From NCBI GenBank assembly GCA_025454255.1, contig JALOOU010000045.1, positions 1 to 64,000 on the forward strand: 64,000 nt of DNA, read 5' to 3'. The translations under genes and the position numbers were made by a program. This document shows, one piece after another, positions 18,198-27,112 of this stretch (within the stretch, counting starts at the first letter, position 1; each line of letters opens with the position of its first letter). The notes beneath the pieces were generated by a model that did no database searches, was not told the origin of the DNA, and saw only the letters and a list, made by a program, of their open reading frames with translations. The stretch is from Desulfobacterales bacterium. Its GTDB lineage: Bacteria; Desulfobacterota; Desulfobacteria; Desulfobacterales; SpSt-501.

Positions 18198-19388
18198 TCA
18201 GGAGAAAACCGCCGGGGCGAACTCGAAGCGGTGCTGGTGGATGAGGGCCACGCAGGCGTCGACGGCCTCGGGGTCGTAGAGCACGCCCCGTTTTTCCGAG
18301 ATCTCATCCAGCGCCTTGTCCAGCCCCATGGAGGGCCGATAGGGGCGGTGGGAGGACATGGTCTCGACCACGTCGGCCACCCCCACGATGCGCGCCTCCT
18401 GCAGGATGCCCTTCCCGCTCAGCCCCTGCGGGTAGCCGCTGCCGTTGAGCCGTTCGTGGTGCTGGAGCACGATGCGGGCCACCGGCCAGGGGAACTCGAC
18501 GCTCTGCAGGATGTCGAAGCCGGCCTGGGAGTGGCCCCTGACCATGCTCATCTCCAGGGCATTCAGCTGCGCGGGCTTGGCGAGAATCTCCGCCGGCAGG
18601 GAGATCTTGCCGATGTCGTGGATCGCCGAGGCGATGGCGAGCCCCTCGAGCCGCTCGGGCGAGAGGCCCATCTCCCGGCCGATGGCGCGGGCGAGCTCCG
18701 CCACCCGGCGCTGGTGGCCGGAGGTGTAGGGGTCGCGCTTCTCCACCGTCTTGGCGATGGCGAGCACGGTGCCCCCGATGACCTTCTTCAGCTGCTCGAG
18801 GCTCTGCAGCAGCTCCTGCTGGGCGTGCTCGCGGCGTTCGACCTCGCAGCGCAGCAGCTCGTTGCTTTTGAGGAGCTCTTCGGTCCGCTGGCGGACGAGC
18901 CACTCGAGGTTGCAGTTGAGCGTCTGCACCTGCCGCTCCGCGCGCCACTTGGCGCTCAACGCGGACCCGAACTGCACGATCTCCTGGGGGTGGAAGGGTT
19001 TCTGCAGAAACAGCAGCCGGTCGGAGAAGCCCAAAGAGCGCGGCAGGCGGCCGAGTTCGCTGCCGATGTAGCCGGTCACCAGGACGATGTTCGCGGCCGG
19101 GTCCAGGTGCAGGATCTGCTCGGCGGCCCAGATCCCGGAGGGCCCCGGGGGCATGTTCACGTCGAGAAACACCGCGGCAAATGAGTCGCCCCGCGCCGCC
19201 GCCCGGCGGACCTCCTCCACGGCCTCCACTGCCTGGCAGCGGCACACCGTCCGGAAGGAGGCGGCCTCCGGCCATTCAGGATCGCCCCCCTTGCCCGAGG
19301 CCCCGGGCCGGGCCGGGGCGGATTCGAGGATCTCCCTGTAGATTTCTAAGATGGACGGGTCGTCGTCGACCGCAAGGATGCTGAACAC
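18198..19388 (-). CDS. Response regulator receiver + HD-GYP domain protein
   Basis: FSILAVDDDPSILEIYREIL, VFLDVNMP; HD-GYP: HDIGKISLP, HHERLNGSGYPQGL; probable GTG start at 19388. Confidence 0.92.
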   Translation of the reverse strand: MFSILAVDDDPSILEIYREILESAPARPGASGKGGDPEWPEAASFRTVCRCQAVEAVEEVRRAAARGDSFAAVFLDVNMPPGPSGIWAAEQILHLDPAANIVLVTGYIGSELGRLPRSLGFSDRLLFLQKPFHPQEIVQFGSALSAKWRAERQVQTLNCNLEWLVRQRTEELLKSNELLRCEVERREHAQQELLQSLEQLKKVIGGTVLAIAKTVEKRDPYTSGHQRRVAELARAIGREMGLSPERLEGLAIASAIHDIGKISLPAEILAKPAQLNALEMSMVRGHSQAGFDILQSVEFPWPVARIVLQHHERLNGSGYPQGLSGKGILQEARIVGVADVVETMSSHRPYRPSMGLDKALDEISEKRGVLYDPEAVDACVALIHQHRFEFAPAVFS

Positions 19389-19458
19389 GTTGTCACCCAA
19401 GGTGCGCGTTTGATCCTTTTCAAGCCAGCGGAACTTCAGCCCGACCTGATGCAAAATC

Positions 19459-19497
19459 GGCACCAACCGGCTGCGCGCAGCGCAGCCGGTTGGTGCC
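19459..19497. repeat. Perfect 18-bp inverted repeat, 3-nt loop
   Basis: GGCACCAACCGGCTGCGC-GCA-GCGCAGCCGGTTGGTGCC. Confidence 0.95.
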
Positions 19498-19766
19498 TTG
19501 GCTTGGGCGTTTCGGCGCGCGCGGGCCGGCGGCCCACTTTTTTTCCGTAAACTACCCGGAATCACATTTAATAATTTATATCGCAGTTTGCGCCGCGCTG
19601 CGCCGCCGAAAGGGCGCTGGCGGCCGGGCAGCAAGTTCCGGGAGGCGCCGGGAGAGTCGGCGGCCGCAGACCGTCAAGCCCGGCCGCGCCCCTGGGCCCC
19701 GGGCATGCGGTGAACCTTGACGATCGAGCCTTGTCAAGGAGGGGCAGTTCTGTTAGATGGGGCCCC

Positions 19767-20399
19767 ATGAAAGTGCCTGAAGTGAATCCGAAAATCATTT
19801 TGGCGTCGCAGTCCCCGCGGCGCCGCTACCTGCTCGAGCGCGCCGGGCTGAAATTCAGCGTCATCCCCAGCACGGTCGACGAGGCCGCGCTACCGGCGGA
19901 TGACCCGGCCCTGCTGGTGCGGGCCCTGGCCGAGGCCAAGGCCGCCGATGTGGCCGGCCGTTTCCCGCAGAGCTGGGTGATCGCGGCCGACACGATCGTC
20001 CTGGTGGAGGGCCGGGTCCTGGGGAAACCCGGCTCCGAGAACGAAGCGCGCGCGATGCTCGCCCGCCTGAGCGGCCGCACCCACCAGGTGCTGACCGGCT
20101 ACTGCCTCTGCTGCCGCGGCCTGGATCGGCGGGTGAGCGAGGTGGTTTCAACGGATGTGCTCTTCAAGCTGCTGACCCCGATCGAGATCGACTGGTACAT
20201 CCGCACCGGCGAGCCCTTCGACAAGGCCGGCGCCTATGCCATCCAGGGCATCGGCACCTTCCTGGTCAAGCGCATCAACGGCTCCTACACCAACGTGGTC
20301 GGGCTGCCGGTGTGCGAGGTGATCGAGCACCTGATCCGGGAGGGGGTCGTCGGCTGGGACCCGGCCGCGGCCAACGCCCTCGAGGCCAAGACCCCATGA
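19767..20399 (+). CDS. maf: Maf-family nucleoside triphosphate pyrophosphatase
   Basis: KIILASQSPRRRYLLERAGL; AADTIVLVEGRVLGKP; GAYAIQGIGTFLVKRINGSYTNVVGLP. Confidence 0.95.
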   Translation: MKVPEVNPKIILASQSPRRRYLLERAGLKFSVIPSTVDEAALPADDPALLVRALAEAKAADVAGRFPQSWVIAADTIVLVEGRVLGKPGSENEARAMLARLSGRTHQVLTGYCLCCRGLDRRVSEVVSTDVLFKLLTPIEIDWYIRTGEPFDKAGAYAIQGIGTFLVKRINGSYTNVVGLPVCEVIEHLIREGVVGWDPAAANALEAKTP

Positions 20400-21091
20400 G
20401 CGAGCCCATCGCCCTCCGCCTGGAAGCCGTGGCCGGCCGCATCCGCGCCGCCGCCGCCGCCTGCGGCCGGCACGCCGACAGCGTGCGCCTGGTGGCCGTT
20501 GCCAAGACCTTCCCGCCCGAGGCGGTCCGCATGGCGGCGGCGGCCGGGGCGCAGGACATCGGCGAGAACTACATCCAGGAGGCGCGCGACAAATACGCCG
20601 CGCTCCAGCCGCTGCCGCTGCGCTGGCACTTCATCGGCCGGCTGCAGACCAACAAGGCACGGACCGCCGTGCGCATCTTCGAGCTGATCCACACCGTGGA
20701 CTCCGTGAAGCTCGGCCGCGAGCTCGACCGCTGCGCCGGCCGCATCGCCAAGCTCCAGAAGGTGCTGGTCCAGGTCAACGTGGCCGGCGAGGCCGCCAAG
20801 TCCGGGGTCGCCCCGGAGCAGGCCCCGGCCCTGGTGCGCGAGCTCTCGCGCTTCGAGCACATCGCGGTCAAGGGGCTGATGACCCTGCCGCCCTTCTTCG
20901 ACGACCCGCAGCGGGTGCGCCCGATCTTCGCCGCCCTGCGGCAGCTGAGCGAGCGGATCCGCGAGGCGGCGCCGGCCGGGGTCGAGATGCAGGAGCTCTC
21001 CATGGGCATGACCGGGGATTTCGAGGCCGCGATCGCCGAGGGGGCGACCCTCGTGCGGATCGGAACGGCCATCTTCGGGGAGCGCGCATGA
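20396..21091 (+). CDS. yggS: YggS-family PLP homeostasis protein
   Basis: VRLVAVAKTFP, DIGENYIQEARDK, WHFIGRLQTNKAR, LSMGMTGDFEAAIAEGATLVRIGTAIFG. Confidence 0.95.
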   Translation: MSEPIALRLEAVAGRIRAAAAACGRHADSVRLVAVAKTFPPEAVRMAAAAGAQDIGENYIQEARDKYAALQPLPLRWHFIGRLQTNKARTAVRIFELIHTVDSVKLGRELDRCAGRIAKLQKVLVQVNVAGEAAKSGVAPEQAPALVRELSRFEHIAVKGLMTLPPFFDDPQRVRPIFAALRQLSERIREAAPAGVEMQELSMGMTGDFEAAIAEGATLVRIGTAIFGERA

Positions 21092-21624
21092 GGATCCTGC
21101 TGCACGCCTGCTGCGGCCCCTGCGCCATCTTCCCGGTGCAGCAGCTGCGCGCGGAGGCCATGGCGGTGACGGGCTTCTTCTACCCCCACAACATCCACCC
21201 CTACGCCGAGTGCCTGCGCCGCCGGGAGACGCTGCAGGCGTATGCCGACCGGATCGACCTGCCGCTTGTCATCGACGGCGGCTACGACCTGGAGGGGTTC
21301 CTGCGCGCCGTCGTCCACCGCGAAGAGGAGCGCTGCGGCATCTGCTACCGCGAGCGGCTCACCGCCGCCGCGCGCGCCGCGAAAAACGGGGGCTTCGAGG
21401 GGTTCACAACCACCCTGCTCTACAGTCGGTTCCAAAAGCACGATGCCATCCGCCGCACCGGCGAGGCGGTGGCCGGGTCGATCGGCATCCCCTTCGTGTA
21501 CCGGGATTTCCGTGCCGGGTGGCAGTACGGCGTGCAGGAGTCCAAGCGGCTGGGGATGTACCGGCAGCCATACTGCGGATGCATTTACAGCGAAAAGGAG
21601 CGCTATTTCAGGACGGCTTCGTAG
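21088..21624 (+). CDS. queH: Epoxyqueuosine reductase QueH
   Basis: LLHACCGPCAIFPV, RCGICYRERL, GFTTTLLYSRFQKHDAI, YRQPYCGCIYS. Confidence 0.92.
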   Translation: MRILLHACCGPCAIFPVQQLRAEAMAVTGFFYPHNIHPYAECLRRRETLQAYADRIDLPLVIDGGYDLEGFLRAVVHREEERCGICYRERLTAAARAAKNGGFEGFTTTLLYSRFQKHDAIRRTGEAVAGSIGIPFVYRDFRAGWQYGVQESKRLGMYRQPYCGCIYSEKERYFRTAS

Positions 21625-21677
21625 ACGGCCGAACCTCTTCCCGCCGCCGGCTGGATTCAGCATCCTGCGCGTACCTG

Positions 21678-21698
21678 TCGCGGCTGGAAGCCGCTCCC
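21678..21698. repeat. REP-like 21-mer TCGCGGCTGGAAGCCGCTCCC, copy 1
   Basis: Identical 21-mer at 36816-36836. Confidence 0.7.
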
Positions 21699-21767
21699 GC
21701 GGGAGAACACTCAACGCATTGACCGAGACGATCCATCGCGGCCCGAACCCTTGACCTCCGACAATTT

Positions 21768-23597
21768 ATGTTCGGCAACTTCATCTATTTCATCCTGGTC
21801 CTGCTGATCTACCTCACCTACACCCCGGCGGAGCAGACCCATTTCAGCGCGGCCGAGAGCCTGCTGCTCGCCGGCCTCCTGAGCCTCGCCTTCGCGGCCG
21901 CCACCCGCCACGGCTTCAAGCGCATCGAGCTCGGGATGGGACGGATCGGCTCGGGTTCGGCCGCGGCCCGCTTCCAATCAGCGCAGCTGCGCGGCTCGGT
22001 CCTGGCAGTGGCCGTGTTCGCCCTGGATGTGTACGGGCTCAACCTGCCCTCCTTTCTTATCGACGCGCCGCTCTTCAGCCGTGCGCCCACGCTGCAGGCG
22101 CTCCTTTTCCTCGCGCTTTTCACCGGGCACCTGTGCCTGGTCTGGGCGTTCGGCTTCGAGGTCTACCGCCGGCTGCACCCCTTCGCCGGGGGGAACCGCC
22201 GCCATTATGTGGGCTCGCATGTCTCCTTCTCGCTGCCGGTGCTGATCCCCTGGGCGCTCACCTCGGCCCTGGCCGATGCCGTCAACGCCCTGCCCTTCGA
22301 ATCGCCCCGGGCCTTTCTATCGACGACCGAGGGCCAGTTCGCCTACTTCGGCCTGATCATGCTGGCCATCGCCCTGGTCGGGCCGTTGATGATCCAGAAG
22401 CTCTGGCGCTGCACCCCGCTGGCGGCCGGGGGGCACCGGGAGCGGATCGAGGCCCTGTGCCGGCGGGCCGGCATGGACTACCGGGACATCCTCTCCTGGC
22501 CGCTCTTCGGCGGCCGGATGGTCACCGCCGCCGTGATGGGGCTGATCCGCCGCTTCCGCTACATCCTGGTGACTCCCGCCCTGCTCGACCTGCTCGAGCC
22601 CTTCGAGGTCGACGCCGTGGTCGCCCACGAGATCGGCCACATCAAGCGCCGGCACCTGGTCTTCTACCTCGTCTTCTTCGCCGGCTACCTGCTGGTCGCC
22701 TACGTCGCCTTCGATCTGATCCTCTACCTGATGCTCTTCGTCGAGCCGGTCTGGTGGCTGGTGCACCACAGCGGGGTCAACGAGGCGACCGCCGCCTCGA
22801 CGATCCTGAGCCTGATGATGATCGGCGTCTTTCTCGTCTATTTCCGCTTCGTGTTCGGCTATTTCATGCGCAACTTCGAGCGCCAGGCCGACACCTACGT
22901 CTACCGGCTCTTCGACAGCGCCCGGCCGCTCGTCACCACGCTGCAGAAAATCGCCTTCACCAGCGGCGAGCCCCGCAACCAGCCCAACTGGCACCACTTC
23001 GGCATCGGCGAGCGCATCGACTACCTGCAGCGCTGCGAGCGCGACCCGGACTGGATCCGGCGCCACGACGTCAAGGTGCGCCGGAGCATCGCCGTCTACC
23101 TGGCCGGCCTCGTCCTGCTGGGGACGGTCGGCTACCAGCTCAACCTGGGCACGATGGGCGCGCGCATGAACAACCACCTGTTCGCGAAGGTCATCGTCCG
23201 CCAGCTCGAGCGCCAGCCTGCCAACCCGGCCCTGCACGGGCTGCTGGGGGATTTCAAGTACGCCCGAAAACAGTACGCAGAGGCGCGCAGCGCCTGGGAA
23301 TCCGCGCTGGCCTTGAAACCCGACACCCCCGCCGTGCTCAACAACCTGGCCTGGCTGCTCGCCACCTGCGAGGAGCCGGGTCTGCGCGACCCCGTCCGCG
23401 CCTTGGAGCTCGCCGAGCGGGCGGCCGGCCTGGAGCAGTCCGCCTACATCCTGGACACCCTGGCCGAGAGCTACCACGTCAACGGCCGCCATGCCGATGC
23501 GGTCGCCGCCGCGCGGCTGGCCCTGCGCCTGGCCACGGGGGACCCCGCCCACTACGAGCGGCAGCTCGCGAAATTCCTCGCAGCCGCGGGGGAGTAA
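21768..23597 (+). CDS. M48-family membrane metallopeptidase with C-terminal TPR
   Basis: VVAHEIGHIKRRH (HExxH), several TM segments, TPR-like tail ARSAWESALALKPDTPAVLNNLAWLLATC. Confidence 0.9.
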   Translation: MFGNFIYFILVLLIYLTYTPAEQTHFSAAESLLLAGLLSLAFAAATRHGFKRIELGMGRIGSGSAAARFQSAQLRGSVLAVAVFALDVYGLNLPSFLIDAPLFSRAPTLQALLFLALFTGHLCLVWAFGFEVYRRLHPFAGGNRRHYVGSHVSFSLPVLIPWALTSALADAVNALPFESPRAFLSTTEGQFAYFGLIMLAIALVGPLMIQKLWRCTPLAAGGHRERIEALCRRAGMDYRDILSWPLFGGRMVTAAVMGLIRRFRYILVTPALLDLLEPFEVDAVVAHEIGHIKRRHLVFYLVFFAGYLLVAYVAFDLILYLMLFVEPVWWLVHHSGVNEATAASTILSLMMIGVFLVYFRFVFGYFMRNFERQADTYVYRLFDSARPLVTTLQKIAFTSGEPRNQPNWHHFGIGERIDYLQRCERDPDWIRRHDVKVRRSIAVYLAGLVLLGTVGYQLNLGTMGARMNNHLFAKVIVRQLERQPANPALHGLLGDFKYARKQYAEARSAWESALALKPDTPAVLNNLAWLLATCEEPGLRDPVRALELAERAAGLEQSAYILDTLAESYHVNGRHADAVAAARLALRLATGDPAHYERQLAKFLAAAGE

Positions 23598-23729
23598 GGA
23601 AGGGAGAGGAAGCGGGGTGCGGGAGTCAACGATCCGTTGTGCGCACTGCGGAGAGGCTAGCGTTTCGGGTTCACGACGGGGGCATAACCGATTGCGGGGG
23701 GACCGGCTGCGGGCCGACCGGCGCTACCC

Positions 23730-23969
23730 TCAGCGCGGCGGGGGGTTGCGTTTGCGGTAGTGGATGAAAAGCTTGCGGGCGCCCCCGGCGACGAGAAAGA
23801 GCGCCACGAAGTAGAGGCTGAAATAGATGAAGGCGGTGGCCCCGGAGAACTGCTCGATCTGCCGAATCTGGGGCATGACCTGGGGGATGCGGAAGCAGAG
23901 GCCGACGCCGGCCAGCACCAGCAGCACCCCCCAGGCGAGTTGAAGTCCCTGCTTAAGATTGTCGTCCAT
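23730..23969 (-). CDS. Small two-TM membrane protein, function unknown
   Basis: MDDNLKQGLQLAWGVLLVLAGVGLCFRIPQVMPQIRQIEQFSGATAFIYFSLYFVALFLVAGGARKLFIHYRKRNPPPR; start chosen at MDDN. Confidence 0.6.
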   Translation of the reverse strand: MDDNLKQGLQLAWGVLLVLAGVGLCFRIPQVMPQIRQIEQFSGATAFIYFSLYFVALFLVAGGARKLFIHYRKRNPPPR

Positions 23970-23988
23970 GGATGAAGCAGTAGACAGG

Positions 23989-24016
23989 GTGTTTCGTGTT
24001 TGGTGTTTCGTGTTTA
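23989..24016. repeat. Heptad tandem repeat (GTGTTT-C/G/C/A x4)
   Basis: GTGTTTC GTGTTTG GTGTTTC GTGTTTA; 14-bp unit GGTGTTTCGTGTTT perfectly duplicated at 23988-24015. Confidence 0.85.
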
Positions 24017-24107
24017 GTGAATGCAGGGCGCACGGCTGAACCACCTGAAAAAATCGATTCGCGCAACCCCTTTCCTCACCGTAAACCGTGCACCGGGAAG
24101 CGATCGG

Positions 24108-24899
<792 letters not shown>

Positions 24900-24955
24900 G
24901 TTTCCTCCCTGAAGCGGTTCGTGTGGTTGCCGGCCGCGGCACCGGGCGGCGGGGG

Positions 24956-27069
24956 CTACCCCGCGGATCCGGGCGGCGGCGCGCCCAGCGCCGTGGGGCT
25001 GATGTCCTGGATGTAGCTGCGGATGCCGCGTACGATCGAATTGGCCACCTGCTCCTGGAACGCGGGCGTGGTCAGCAGCCGGCACTCGTCGCGGTTGCTG
25101 ATGAAGGCGGTCTCCACCAGGACCGACGGCATGCGCGCCCCGAGCAGCACGTAGAAGGGCGCCTGCTTCACCCCCTTGTCCTTGATGCGCGGATAGCCGT
25201 TGGCGGCGAGGTGCGTGACCATCCCGGACTGTACGAAGGCCGCCAGGCGGCTCGACTCGTTGATCTTGGCGTTCTTGAGCAGATCGTTCAGGATGGAGTG
25301 CAGGTCGCTGATGTTCTTGGTGGAGGTGGCGTTCTCCATGGCGGCGACCCGGATCGACTCGTCGTCGGTCGCCAGGTTCAAAAAGTAGGTCTCCGTGCCG
25401 TAGGCGCGCGGGTCGCGCGAGGCGTTGGTGTGGATCGAGATGAAGAGGTCCGCGCGGTGAGTGTTGGCGAAGGCCGTGCGCTCCTCGAGCGTGAGGTAGC
25501 GGTCGTCGTTTCTGGTCATCAGGACCTCGAGGCCGACATCCTCTTGCAGCTTGCGGGCCAGACGCCGGGCGATCTGCAGCACGATGTCCTTTTCGTGCAC
25601 CCCCGGGATGAACCCGGGCGCACCGAAGTCCTTGCCGCCGTGGCCCGGGTCGATCACCACGCGCCGCACCCCCAGGGCCAGCTGCTTGGCCAGCGCCCCG
25701 CGCGGCATCTTGCGGGTCTTGTCGACGAGCGCCTCGCCGGCCGCCCCCCCTCTGCCGGGGGTCGGCGGGGGGGCCGCGCCGTTTGCGCCCCAGACGTCGA
25801 TGACGATGCGGAAAGGGTCCTTGAGCGAGAAGACCTTGTAGGTCTCGAAGGACTTGATGTCGAGCACCACGCGCACCGAGTCCAGGGTGTTGCGCGCGGC
25901 GCGGGCGTCGCTCAGGAGGTCGTCGTTGATCGGGATGGATTTCTGAACCCCCTCGCCGATGGTGCTGTGGGCCAAATCGACGTAGAGCCGCGGCGGCTTG
26001 TCGATGGAGGGGTCCGCCCGGAGCAGCCGGTGGCTGAAGTCGGTCTCGCGGTCGGCGTAGACCACGACCCGGGTGTAGTCCGGGTTGGACCAGTGGCGCA
26101 GATCCTGCACGATCGAGAGCCCCTCCTCCTCGGGGGCGGGCTTGGCGGGTGGCTTCGCGGACTTCGCCGCCGCCGGCTCGGCCTCGGCCGCCGGCGGCGG
26201 CGCCTGCGGCCGGCGGGCCACACCCGCCGGCGGGGCCCAGGGCCGCGGCATGCCCTGCAGCTCCTTGGTGGCCATGCCGGCGTAGGGGCTCTCCGGGTGC
26301 TCCTTGACGATCTTTTCGAAATTTTCCTGGGCGGCCTTCAGGTCCGAGTTGAACTTGAGCCCCTTGTGCAGGTCGTAGTAGAGCATCCCCTCCATGTAGA
26401 GGCTCGCGGCGACCCACTCCCCGGCCGGGTCCTCGAGGGGCCGATGCACAGCATCCACTCGCGCCGGTTGGCCTCGGTCGGCTTGCCGCGCCGCAGCTGC
26501 TTAAAACACGCCTCGGCGCTCTGGTAGCCCTGTTTCGCCGCGCGCGCCTCGGCGCTGCTCTTTCGGGGCGCGGCCGGGGCCTCCTTGGGGGCGGCAGCGG
26601 CCGCAGCGGCGGTGCTCTTTTCCCGGGCGGGTGCCTTGCCGGGCTTCTCCTCCCGTGCTGCCGGCTCGCTCATCTTCTGGAGCTCGGCCGCGGCCCGCTC
26701 GCGGTAGGCGCTGCCCGGGAACTGCTTCTGGATCTGCTCGAAGAGTTCGGCCGCCTTCCTGCCGTCGGCCGGTTTTTGGGAAAATTTGGCAAGGTCCCGG
26801 TAAAGCGCACCGGACTGGAAGAGGCTCGCCGGCGCCCAGGGCCCGCGGTTGTCCTGGCGGTAGACCGCCTGGAACTTCTCGATGCACCGCTCCCAGTTCT
26901 GGCGCTGCTTCTGGGCGGCCGGATCCTTGCGCAGCGCGCGCACGCAGGCGTCGGCGTCGAAAAACGCGTTGCTCAGGTCGGCGGCGGCGGTTTCACCGGG
27001 CGGGACGACCCCGGCCAGGAGAAGCCAGAGAAGCGCCCAACAGACCAACTGTGCACGGGCTCGCGGCAT
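24956..27069 (-). pseudogene. N-acetylmuramoyl-L-alanine amidase (AMIN + Amidase_3) with N-terminal repeats, frameshifted near 26440
   Basis: N-part frame (26338..27069) has signal peptide and TPR-like repeat; C-part frame (24956..26458) continues the second repeat then AMIN and VVIDPGHGGKDFG...; junction lacks about 6 codons compared with repeat 1. Could be an assembly error. Confidence 0.75.
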
Positions 27070-27112
27070 GCAACCAAGTGTTCGGTGGTGCCCCGGATGG
27101 GCAGATGGATGT

